Shown here piece by piece: positions 18,123 to 25,610 of a stretch of 64,000 bases of DNA. A model generated the notes under the pieces. The model was given only the letters and a program-made list of their open reading frames with translations. It did no database searches and was not told the origin of the DNA. Location of the stretch: the NCBI GenBank assembly GCA_900473045.1, contig UCKS01000013.1, forward strand, positions 1-64,000, written 5' to 3'. A program made the position numbers and the translations under genes. This DNA is from Hyphomicrobiales bacterium (GTDB lineage Bacteria; Pseudomonadota; Alphaproteobacteria; Rhizobiales; Rhizobiaceae). Position 1 is the first letter of the stretch, and each line of letters starts with the position of its first letter.

Positions 18123-19472
18123 ATGATACGAATAATCGCTGCTACACTCGCTTTCCTGGTTTTGACGGCGGCAGCCGTCGCGCAAACGGTATCGCCGGAC
18201 GAGGCGCGCGCCATCGCGAAGGAGGCGTATGTTTATTCCTACGCACCGATCGCAAGCTATGGGACTTGGTCTAAGCAGGCGACGCTTCCGGATGCGCCCG
18301 AATACGTAGGTGGCTTCAATGTTTTCAGGCATTATTCGGAAACCTTCACACCGGAAAACACGGATATCGTGACGCCGAACAACGACACGCCCTATTCCTG
18401 GGCGTGGCTCGATTTGCGCGCCGAACCCATGGTTCTGAGCGTACCTGCAATGCCTAAGGACCGGTATTACGTGATGCAGCTGATCGACCTGTTCACCTAC
18501 AACTTCGCCTATGTCGGGGTTCGTTCAACCGGCTTCGACGCTGGGAACTACGTTATTGCCGGACCGAACTGGAAAGGCGACAAGCCAAAGGGCATCGACC
18601 AGGTGTTTCAGGCTGAGACGGACATCATCGGTATCCTTGGACGCACGTCGCTGAATGGCAAGGAAGATGTCCCGAACGTCAAGGCTATCCAGGCGCAGTA
18701 CAAGCTCGAACCCTTGAGCAAATTCCTCAAGAAGCCAGCACCAAAACCCGCGCCTGCCATAAAATTTCCTCCCTACGAAGCTGCCAAAGCGACCAGCCAC
18801 GATTTCATCGGCTACATGAACTTCCTGCTGCAGTTTACCCAGCCACCCGTCCCTGCGGAGGCGGCGCTCATGGCGAAGTTTGCAAAGATCGGTATCGCGC
18901 CGGGTGTGGCTTGGGATCCGTCTACCGTTGATCCGGCAACGCTTGCCGCAATCGACCAGGGCATCGCCGATGCCAAGGCCGAAATGGCCGAGGTCGCCAA
19001 AACCACCCTGAGCTCGAACGGCCTGTTTGGTACGCGTGAATTTCTCAATGGGGATTACATGAAGCGCGCTTTGGGGGCCCAAAAGGGGCTATACGGCAAC
19101 TCGCTGGAGGAAGCCTGGTACGGTGGATTTATTGGTGATGGCTCGAAACAGACCATGCTGCACTTCGACGCCGACAACCTCCCGCCTGCCAAGTTCTTCT
19201 GGTCGCTGACGCTCTATACGCTTCCCGATCGTTTCCTCTATGCGAACCCGCTTGATCGTTATTCGATCGGGGATCGCACCAAGGGACTTCAGTATGGCGC
19301 GGACAAGTCCTTGACCATCTATCTTGGCCACACTTCGCCCGGCAAGGACAAGGAGGCCAACTGGCTGCCAACGCCGCAGGGGAAATACAGCCTTGTTGCG
19401 CGTGTTTATGGGCCGGAAAAAGGAGCATTAGATGGAACATGGCAACTTCCGCCGGCACAGCCTGTGAGGTAA
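18123..19472 (+). CDS. Exported DUF1254/DUF1214 protein (449 aa)
   Basis: Signal peptide at residues 1-20 (IIAATLAFLVLTAAAVAQ). The DUF1254 part starts with EAYVYSYAPIASYG and contains TPNNDTPYSWAWLDLRAEPM and VPAMPKDRYYVMQLIDLFTY. The DUF1214 part has LPPAKFFWSLTLYTLPDRFL and ends KEANWLPTPQGKYSLVARVY with LDGTWQLP. ATG at 18123 with ACGGAGGTG upstream. The family is periplasmic, widespread and of unsettled biochemical function. A longer paralogue is at 28.5 kb, and partial copies are at 17.9, 20.1 and 46.9 kb. A 12-bp perfect hairpin follows the gene. Confidence 0.88.
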   Translation: MIRIIAATLAFLVLTAAAVAQTVSPDEARAIAKEAYVYSYAPIASYGTWSKQATLPDAPEYVGGFNVFRHYSETFTPENTDIVTPNNDTPYSWAWLDLRAEPMVLSVPAMPKDRYYVMQLIDLFTYNFAYVGVRSTGFDAGNYVIAGPNWKGDKPKGIDQVFQAETDIIGILGRTSLNGKEDVPNVKAIQAQYKLEPLSKFLKKPAPKPAPAIKFPPYEAAKATSHDFIGYMNFLLQFTQPPVPAEAALMAKFAKIGIAPGVAWDPSTVDPATLAAIDQGIADAKAEMAEVAKTTLSSNGLFGTREFLNGDYMKRALGAQKGLYGNSLEEAWYGGFIGDGSKQTMLHFDADNLPPAKFFWSLTLYTLPDRFLYANPLDRYSIGDRTKGLQYGADKSLTIYLGHTSPGKDKEANWLPTPQGKYSLVARVYGPEKGALDGTWQLPPAQPVR

Positions 19473-19503
19473 TCCGCCCTGTCATAGATCGGCGTAGTAA
19501 TCT

Positions 19504-19534
19504 GATGTCCGGAAAACAACCGTTTCCGGACATC
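19504..19534 (+). terminator. 12-bp perfect hairpin after the DUF1254 gene
   Basis: GATGTCCGGAAA / TTTCCGGACATC with a 7-nt loop, 32 bp after the stop codon. There is no U-tract, so it may be an mRNA-stabilising or bidirectional terminator structure. Confidence 0.5.
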
Positions 19535-20088
19535 GACCTGCGGTCGATAACACAGCCGCGCTCGCCGAGATTTGACGTTCGAGAAATATGTACGGAAATC
19601 AATTGTCCAGGAATGGGTGTGATAAGCTTGGAACTCGCATTTAAAGCGTGCCGCCGGCACAACCGGGTCTCCCCAGAGATAGGTCAAAACTCGTCGCGGC
19701 CAGGAGGATGGCGCGGCCCCTAGCGACAAGATGCCCTTTAGGACAATATCCGTGATGCGACCAATGTGGTAATAGTCCGGCACTTGTAGGCGGGTGAAGT
19801 CACAAGGGACTTGAGAACCTTAGGCTACTCGCAGTGGCGGTGGCCAGCGCCGTTGCCATCGTCCGGCCTCCATGGTTGTCGCTAGAACCGTGGGAGCGTA
19901 TCGACTGATAGCAGAAGTGCACATGCAGTCGTCGGCTCACCGGCCCTTACAGGGGCCCACTCGATGGCGACGAGCACCGGCACAACCGGGGCACTACACC
20001 TTGCAACCGACCACGTGCGGTGTCATCAATAGTTGAATTTTGCATCACAAGCCGTCCAAGCGTTGCCCCAATGACATTGGAGATTGCC
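19535..20088. other. Intergenic, no gene seen
   Basis: No supported frame between the hairpin and the start of the truncated DUF1254 gene. No insertion sequence ends were recognised. Confidence 0.4.
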
Positions 20089-20424
20089 GTGAGAGCAAAA
20101 CTGATTGCCACCGTACTTGGCGTCGCATTCGGTGTGGCGTTTCCCCTCAACGCCGCCGATGTTCCCGCATCTATCACGACGCCAGACAAAGTCGAAGCCC
20201 GCATCGGACCTCTTGAGTTCAAGGACGGTGCGCCTAGTAAGGTGACGCTGGACAAGGTATACGACGCCATCGACTTCGCGCACGCGCAACGGGCATTTGC
20301 CGACACCTTTCAGGGTGTCAGCATTCATGCGATACGAAAGGGACTTCAGAGCGTCGGCGTCAAGTGGCCGCGGACGCCGATGTCGCCATTCAACCCCGCC
20401 AGCCAGCCGTCGAGCGTAACCTGA
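20089..20424 (+). pseudogene. N-terminal fragment of a second DUF1254 protein
   Basis: A GTG at 20089 with GGAG 6 nt upstream starts a signal peptide (KLIATVLGVAFGVAFPLNAA). It is followed by the usual N-terminus of long DUF1254 proteins: ASITTPDKVEARIGPLEFKD, AIDFAHAQRAFADTFQGVSI and IRKGLQSVGVK. Similarity stops at about 20364, where the sequence runs into the tail of a minus-strand fragment; the remaining codons to the stop at 20424 are foreign. The missing part is about 350 residues. Confidence 0.7.
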
Positions 20425-20531
20425 TACGTCCAGCCACTGTCGACGGCGACCGGTCGAGGCTCCGACATATCGGCTGCGATCGCAGGTGCCGCTGCGAGAG
20501 CCAGTGCCAACCCGCAATAAGCATTTTTCAT
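20346..20531 (-). pseudogene. N-terminal fragment of an outer-membrane protein
   Basis: A signal peptide (KNAYCGLALALAAAPAIA, cleaved before ADMSEP) and the first strands VDSGWTYQVTLDGWLAGLNG are visible. This resembles the start of the barrel gene at 42.8 kb (TGWEFNVAPYFWMAGLSGD). The gene meets the truncated DUF1254 gene tail to tail near 20350-20364, so both lost their 3' parts at one junction. A GTAACATAC promoter element lies 92 bp upstream of its start. Confidence 0.6.
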
Positions 20532-20622
20532 TTCAATCATGCCAGCAGTCCCCGATCTGATGCTCCGCCAATTGCCAGAATTGATTCCCGGCGCAGAATA
20601 GCCGATCCTGGCGGAAATGCCC

Positions 20623-20639
20623 GTATGTTACCGTATCAT
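20623..20639 (-). promoter_or_regulatory. GTAACATAC element A
   Basis: On the minus strand this reads ATGATACGGTAACATAC, 92 bp before the start codon of the outer-membrane protein fragment (20531). One of four similarly placed and oriented copies. Confidence 0.6.
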
Positions 20640-20652
20640 CTACGTCTGCGGA

Positions 20653-20991
20653 CTACTGGCGCGACCACTTCTGCGACTCGCAGACGACCTTCATCACGCA
20701 GCCCTTGAGGGTGACGGTGTCGCCGGAGACGCTGATGGTTCCGTTGTAGGTTTTCTTCGCGTCGGGATCTGTAATCTTGCCAGAATAGCTGCCGCCGCCG
20801 CCTTCGAACGCGCCGATCTTCTCGCCTGCATGCTTGCCGCTCTTCAGCGTAATGCAGAAGCCGCCGCCGCACGGCTCGATCGCGGCGGTGTCACCGAGCG
20901 TCGTCTTCCAGTTTCCGAGGATCGGGTCGGCTGCGCTTGCCAGTCCGGTCGACATCAGCAGCGCTGTGACGGAGATCAGTATGGGTTTCAC
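20653..20991 (-). CDS. Exported DUF2147-family protein (112 aa)
   Basis: A GTG start at 20991 with GAGGA 7 nt upstream gives a signal peptide (KPILISVTALLMSTGLASA). The mature part follows DUF2147: DPILGNWKTTLGDTAAIEPC, then DAKKTYNGTISVSGDTVTLK and GCVMKVVCESQKW. Two Cys near the N-terminal half (CGGGFC) and two near the end (GC..VVC) could form disulfides. The family is periplasmic and uncharacterised, often linked to envelope functions. A GTAACATAC element lies 85 bp upstream. Confidence 0.82.
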   Translation of the reverse strand: MKPILISVTALLMSTGLASAADPILGNWKTTLGDTAAIEPCGGGFCITLKSGKHAGEKIGAFEGGGGSYSGKITDPDAKKTYNGTISVSGDTVTLKGCVMKVVCESQKWSRQ

Positions 20992-21075
20992 GGTAATGTC
21001 CTCGCATGGCTGGCCCGCCAACGGACCGATGTCCGAATGGACCACACATACGCCGCCGACCGCAAGAAACTCGCC

Positions 21076-21094
21076 GTATGTTACTGTAACCTAC
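21076..21094 (-). promoter_or_regulatory. GTAACATAC element B
   Basis: On the minus strand this reads GTAGGTTACAGTAACATAC: two GTANNNTAC-type half sites in tandem, 10 bp apart, ending 85 bp before the DUF2147 start codon. Confidence 0.65.
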
Positions 21095-21158
21095 GTGGTG
21101 CCAGCCAGAATCTGTGTCATGTTCATGACGACTGCGCGGCTGTCCGGGGGGCGATGGA

Positions 21159-21425
21159 ATGGAATACGACACGGAGTTCGCCAAGTGCAGGTTTCCCGAA
21201 CTGGCGCTGGAGATCGAGGCGCTTGCCTCCCGCAACGAAAGCTTCCGGGAACTGTGCAACGACTTTTCCATCGCGGACCATCTCGTGCGGGACTGGGAGT
21301 CGTCAACGGCTCCGGAGCGAGACGAACGTTACGCCGAGGCGCTCGAACTCATGGATGGCCTCGGCAAGGAAATCCACATCATGCTGGAGCTCACCAAGGT
21401 CGTGCCATTCCCTGTCGCCCGTTGA
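21159..21425 (+). CDS. Small hypothetical protein (88 aa)
   Basis: Soluble, acidic and mostly helical protein (MEYDTEFAKCRFPELALEIE, then RELCNDFSIADHLVRDWE and RDERYAEALELMDGL), with no signal peptide. A GGGGGG stretch lies just upstream of the ATG. It is 54 bp before the DUF4105 gene on the same strand, so probably co-transcribed. No function can be assigned. Confidence 0.6.
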   Translation: MEYDTEFAKCRFPELALEIEALASRNESFRELCNDFSIADHLVRDWESSTAPERDERYAEALELMDGLGKEIHIMLELTKVVPFPVAR

Positions 21426-21479
21426 GCGCGCGATCCCTGCATCGTCGCAGCACTGCAGCGGTTACAGAAAAGGAATAAC

Positions 21480-22496
21480 ATGCCTCGACTGATGGCAATC
21501 ATCCTCATCTTTGCGGTCGCCCTGATCGTAGCGGCTTTGACAGTCTGGTCTTCCCTGGCCCTCTGGTATCGCCTGCCCCTGCCTGATGCCGGACGGGCAA
21601 TTGCCGCTGGCGTCTTCCTCGTCTTCGGTCTCTTCACCTTAGCGGCGCTTGCCAGCCGGTTGCGCATGAGAGCCATCCTTTCGTTCGCGGTCGTCTTTGC
21701 TTTGATTCTTTTCTGGTGGAGCTCGATCAAGCCGGAAGCCAACGCTGCGTGGGCACAAGATGTCGCCCGGCAGGTCACCGGTCGTATCGACGGAAATTCG
21801 CTGACCTTGACTGACGTCCGGGATTTTGGGTGGCGAAGCAATTCCGACTTCACGGAGCGCTGGACGACACGAACTTACGATCTGAGCAAGGTGAAGACTG
21901 TCGATCTCTTCATGTCGTACTGGGCGGGTCCGAAGATCGCCCATGTCATCTTCAGCTTCGGCTTCGAAGGCGGCGAGCAACTGGCCTGGTCGATCGAGGT
22001 ACGCCACAAGGTCGGTGGCGGGTTTTCCCCCCTTGCCGATCTCTTCAAGAACGACCCGCTGGTGATCCTTGCCGCGGACGAACGCGACGTTGTCGGCCTC
22101 CGCTCCAACGTGCGTGGCGAGGACGTCCAAATCTATCGACTGAGAGCCACTCCCGAACAGGCACGAAATCTACTTCTCGAATACGTCGCCGAGGCCAACG
22201 CCCTCGCCGAGAGCCCGCAGTTCTACAACTCGATCACGACCAACTGCACGACAACCGTCGCCAAGTTGATGCGTGTCGCCGGGGACAAGGTGCCGTTCGA
22301 CTGGCGGCTGATCGTCAATGGTTATCTTCCGGACTACGCCTACGACCGGGGAGCCATCGACACGTCGATACCGCTTGCCCGGTTGCGAGAGATTTCCAAA
22401 ATCGACGAGCGGGCGCAGGCGGATGGATTATCGCCCGACTTCTCGAAGGCAATCCGTCTCGGCGTGCCCTCCCCGGCCGCCGTCGCTACGCCGTAA
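21480..22496 (+). CDS. Membrane protein with DUF4105 domain (338 aa)
   Basis: Three hydrophobic helices occupy the first ~80 residues (LMAIILIFAVALIVAALTVW; AAGVFLVFGLFTLAALAS; AILSFAVVFALILFW). A periplasmic DUF4105 domain follows. It contains VKTVDLFMSYWAGPKIAHVI, FGFEGGEQLAWSIEVRH, and FYNSITTNCTTTVAKLMR with the conserved Asn-Cys that suggests a papain-like (NlpC/P60-related) nucleophile. In some bacteria DUF4105 proteins are tied to envelope biogenesis. The start at 21480 follows AAAAGGAATAAC. Confidence 0.82.
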   Translation: MPRLMAIILIFAVALIVAALTVWSSLALWYRLPLPDAGRAIAAGVFLVFGLFTLAALASRLRMRAILSFAVVFALILFWWSSIKPEANAAWAQDVARQVTGRIDGNSLTLTDVRDFGWRSNSDFTERWTTRTYDLSKVKTVDLFMSYWAGPKIAHVIFSFGFEGGEQLAWSIEVRHKVGGGFSPLADLFKNDPLVILAADERDVVGLRSNVRGEDVQIYRLRATPEQARNLLLEYVAEANALAESPQFYNSITTNCTTTVAKLMRVAGDKVPFDWRLIVNGYLPDYAYDRGAIDTSIPLARLREISKIDERAQADGLSPDFSKAIRLGVPSPAAVATP

Positions 22497-22511
22497 CATA
22501 CAGTAACATAC
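22493..22511 (+). promoter_or_regulatory. GTAACATAC element C (perfect tandem)
   Basis: Two exact copies of GTAACATAC in direct repeat with 10-bp periodicity, overlapping the DUF4105 stop codon. The element ends 90 bp before the ATG at 22602 of the next gene. This is the clearest copy of the motif. Confidence 0.7.
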
Positions 22512-22601
22512 TGAGGAAATCGCGATGATTGAGGCACGGTGCGCGCCATCAGGAATTCGCTGGGCGATGTTTATCCCATGCCCTCAACCAGGATAGAACT
22601 C

Positions 22602-22976
22602 ATGAAGCTCATCAAGCACGTTCAGAACGTCGCCACCGCCACCGCACTCACCATGATGGTGACTGCGCCACTGCTCGCTCCGACATCGGCCGAAGCCCGC
22701 CGTGCTGTAGCTGGTTGCGGAACCAGAGGATGTGCAGCCGTCGGCAGCCGCGGCGCTGTCGCAGTCCGGCGACCACCCCTCATGCGCGGCGTCGTCGTCG
22801 TGAATCCTCGCCGTTATTGGCCCGCGGGCGGTGCGATTGCGGCGGGAGCCGCCATCGGCTTCATCGCAGGTGCGGCGGCCGCCTCGGTCGCCGGGACGCC
22901 GCCTAAGTCTGGCATGTGCTGGTATTATACCGACAGCACCAAGAAGACTGGTTTCTGGGACGTCTGTCCGCAATAA
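22602..22976 (+). CDS. Exported Ala/Gly-rich small protein (124 aa)
   Basis: The ATG at 22602 (AGGATAG upstream) gives a signal peptide (VATATALTMMVTAPLLAPTS, cleavage near AEA-RR). The middle is a hydrophobic Gly/Ala stretch, GGAIAAGAAIGFIAGAAAAS, that could insert in a membrane like a glycine-zipper. The end, MCWYYTDSTKKTGFWDVC, is a motif seen in many small rhizobial exported proteins of unknown role. Earlier in-frame starts at 22539 would not give a signal peptide at the N-terminus. Confidence 0.75.
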   Translation: MKLIKHVQNVATATALTMMVTAPLLAPTSAEARRAVAGCGTRGCAAVGSRGAVAVRRPPLMRGVVVVNPRRYWPAGGAIAAGAAIGFIAGAAAASVAGTPPKSGMCWYYTDSTKKTGFWDVCPQ

Positions 22977-23029
22977 TGCTATGATATTGGCCTGGGGATC
23001 GATGGGGCGACAGCTTTGGACAGACAACC

Positions 23030-23257
23030 ATGATGCGGCCCGACATCACTCTGTCGCTCATCATTGATGGCAAGGTCGTCAGAACGCCTATGAAGTTTAC
23101 ATTCGCCGAACTCGAGCAGCGGATGGTTATCGATTTCCAGTGCGACGCAGACAGGGTCAGGGCGATATTGAAGCAGGTTGAAGAACATGGCTCTTGTTGT
23201 CTGGTGGGAAAGAACACCACAGAAATTTATCTGATTGAGAAGGTCCTCGCCTCCTGA
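23030..23257 (+). CDS. Small hypothetical protein (75 aa)
   Basis: A soluble alpha/beta protein with no export signal: DITLSLIIDGKVVRTPMKFT, RMVIDFQCDADRVRAIL and a CC pair near residue 57. The two ATGs at 23030 and 23033 are equally possible. It is 53 bp after the Gly-rich protein gene on the same strand. Not recognised. Confidence 0.5.
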   Translation: MMRPDITLSLIIDGKVVRTPMKFTFAELEQRMVIDFQCDADRVRAILKQVEEHGSCCLVGKNTTEIYLIEKVLAS

Positions 23258-23352
23258 TGCGGCGACGGAAGATGTCACGCGAGCAACACAAGCGCCTGTC
23301 GCATACATAAGCTACTGTGCCTTCGAAGCACGTGACTGCGCGCGATGTCGGA

Positions 23353-24666
23353 ATGCTGATGGGGGATGACTTGAGCTTGTTTAACTCGTTGACTGCCGGT
23401 CGTACCCGGCGATTTCTTTCATGCCTCGCGCTGATCGCGCTGGTGGGCTGCGGCGGGCATCCGAAAGACGTGCTGACCCCCGTTGCGGACACCGTGCCGG
23501 AGACCAGCCGCGTCGACATGCTGGTCGCGACGACGCGCGCCCGATCCACCATTCCCGGCGAGATGTTCACCGGCGAACGCGCCCGGACGCCGTCCTTCGC
23601 GGAGATGAGAGTTTCACTGCCCAAGGTCCGCAAGGAGGGCGACGTCGCCTGGCCAAAGAAACTGCCTTCAAATCCGGAAACCGACTTCGCCACGCTGAAG
23701 GCTGACGAGCTCGATCTCGATGGCGCGAAAGGCTGGCTGAACGCCTCGGCTAGAAGGAACCCCGACCATAGCGTCCTGGTCTTCATCCATGGCTTCAACA
23801 ACCGCTTTGAAGACAGCGTTTATCGCTTCGCTCAGATCGTCCATGATTCCAACGTCCGCAGCACACCCGTCCTTGTGACCTGGCCATCGCGCGGCAGTCT
23901 GATGGCCTACGGTTATGACCGCGAAAGCACCAACTATACGCGCAACGCCCTTGAAACGCTGTTCCAGTACCTGGCCAAGGATGGCGACGTGAAGGAAGTC
24001 AACGTGCTGGCCCACTCGATGGGCAACTGGCTGGCGCTGGAAGCGCTGCGGCAAATGGCGATCCGCAATGACGGTCTTCCGGCGAAGTTCAAGAACGTCA
24101 TGCTGGCCGCTCCGGATGTCGATGTCGATGTCTTCCGCTCGCAGATCGAGGACATGGGCGACCCGCATCCGCAGTTTACGCTGTTCGTCTCGCGTGACGA
24201 CAAGGCGCTGGCCTTCTCGCGACGGGTCTGGGGTAACATCCCGCGGCTCGGTTCGATCGATCCCGAAAGTGCTCCCTACAAGGCTGAACTGGCCGACCAC
24301 AAGATTTCCGTCATCGACCTGACCAAAATCAAGGTCAGTGATGACCTCAACCACAGCAAGTTCGCGGAATCGCCTGAAGTCGTCCAACTCATCGGCGCAC
24401 GGCTATCCGAAGGGCAGACGCTGACCGACAGCCGCGTCGGCCTCGGCGACACCATCCTGGCGGGGACGACGAATGTGGCGGCGGCGGCCGGCAGCGCAGC
24501 CGGACTGGTTCTTACGGCTCCCGTCGCCGTGCTCGACGCCGAGACGCGCGGCAACTACGCGGATCATGTTGGCGGCCTGACCGGACAAGTCAACGGAAAG
24601 CAAAAGATTGCGGTCAAGAACTGCGTGGCGACTCCAACCGACCCGGCGTGCCGGAAGCAGCGATAG
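23353..24666 (+). CDS. DUF900-type alpha/beta-hydrolase lipoprotein, copy 1
   Basis: Predicted lipoprotein: a hydrophobic leader ends in the lipobox ALVGCGG. The hydrolase domain shows LVFIHGFNNRFEDSVYRFAQ (oxyanion region), VLAHSMGNWLALEALRQM (nucleophile Ser in HSMGN), AAPDVDVDVF (Asp) and LNHSKFAESPEVV (His). A hydrophobic Ala/Gly tail precedes the Cys-containing C-terminus. The start is uncertain: ATG at 23353 or 23359, or an upstream GTG at 23317; none has a strong ribosome binding site. A close paralogue lies at 41.4 kb. The substrate is unknown. Confidence 0.82.
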   Translation: MLMGDDLSLFNSLTAGRTRRFLSCLALIALVGCGGHPKDVLTPVADTVPETSRVDMLVATTRARSTIPGEMFTGERARTPSFAEMRVSLPKVRKEGDVAWPKKLPSNPETDFATLKADELDLDGAKGWLNASARRNPDHSVLVFIHGFNNRFEDSVYRFAQIVHDSNVRSTPVLVTWPSRGSLMAYGYDRESTNYTRNALETLFQYLAKDGDVKEVNVLAHSMGNWLALEALRQMAIRNDGLPAKFKNVMLAAPDVDVDVFRSQIEDMGDPHPQFTLFVSRDDKALAFSRRVWGNIPRLGSIDPESAPYKAELADHKISVIDLTKIKVSDDLNHSKFAESPEVVQLIGARLSEGQTLTDSRVGLGDTILAGTTNVAAAAGSAAGLVLTAPVAVLDAETRGNYADHVGGLTGQVNGKQKIAVKNCVATPTDPACRKQR

Positions 24667-25442
24667 AAGGAAGTGTTAGCTTGAGTTCGATCGCCATTGG
24701 CACGCTTGTCTTCCTATGTCTGTTCGGCGCGTCGGTGATCGGCATCCTCGTCCGTAACCGACTGCCAGCCCATCATCTGGACTCAGAATCCAAGGACGTG
24801 ATCCGCCTGTCGACGGCGGTCGTCGGCACGTTGTCTGCTCTTGCCCTCGGCCTGCTGATCGCCTCGGCGAACACCGTCTACAACAACGCCGAAGCTGAGC
24901 TGCGGACCTCCGTTGCCCGCTTGCTGCTGCTTGACCGAGTGATGGCGCACTACGGCCCAGAAACGGCCGATGCGCGCAGCCTCCTCCATCGTCTCGTCGA
25001 GAACAGACTGGTTCAGGGATGGGGCACCGCGGCCGAGCAGGCGGGCATCGAACCCTATGATGAAAACCAAGGCATCGAGCCTGTACAGGGCGAACTTCGC
25101 AACCTGGTACCTGTGACCGAGCCACAGCGTCTGCTTCAGGCTCGCGCGCTCGAGGTCAGCGGCCTTCTTGCCGAAGCCCACTGGATGCTTATTGAAAGCA
25201 GCTCGGAAGGGTTGCCGACCGCGTTTCTCGTCATCCTCGTCTTTTGGCTCGCGTGGCTGTTCCTGACCTTCGGACTCCAGGCTCCGGCCAATCCGACGGT
25301 GATCGGGGTCATGATGGTGTGCTCGCTGTCGGTCGCAGGAGCGATCTTCCTTGTCATCGACATGGCGCATCCTTATCTCGGCGTCATCCATGTCTCGGAC
25401 GGACCGCTACGGGCAACGCTTGAACACATTGCCGCTCGATAG
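24648..25442 (+). CDS. DUF4239 (bestrophin-like) membrane protein (264 aa)
   Basis: Four hydrophobic helices in two pairs: IAIGTLVFLCLFGASVIGIL and VVGTLSALALGLLIASA near the N-terminus, and LPTAFLVILVFWLAWLFLTF and VIGVMMVCSLSVAGAIFLVI near the C-terminus. A helical domain lies between. This is the DUF4239 layout. The ATG overlaps the DUF900 gene by 19 bp, so they are coupled. A TTG at 24681 with GAAGGAAG upstream is an alternative start. Ion transport is only a family-level guess. Confidence 0.8.
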   Translation: MPEAAIEGSVSLSSIAIGTLVFLCLFGASVIGILVRNRLPAHHLDSESKDVIRLSTAVVGTLSALALGLLIASANTVYNNAEAELRTSVARLLLLDRVMAHYGPETADARSLLHRLVENRLVQGWGTAAEQAGIEPYDENQGIEPVQGELRNLVPVTEPQRLLQARALEVSGLLAEAHWMLIESSSEGLPTAFLVILVFWLAWLFLTFGLQAPANPTVIGVMMVCSLSVAGAIFLVIDMAHPYLGVIHVSDGPLRATLEHIAAR

Positions 25443-25610
25443 TTGCCCTCGTTCACGCGCAAGTTCTGCCCCGGCAACAACCACACTTCCCGGCTGTGAA
25501 AAGCATCGTTCAAGTGTGGACGAAATGCTCGTCGGAAGGTAGGTTGCATCCGGGGATTCAATACAAGCGGCAACTGTCACGCGTATCTTGTGACGGGTGA
25601 GGAGAATGCA

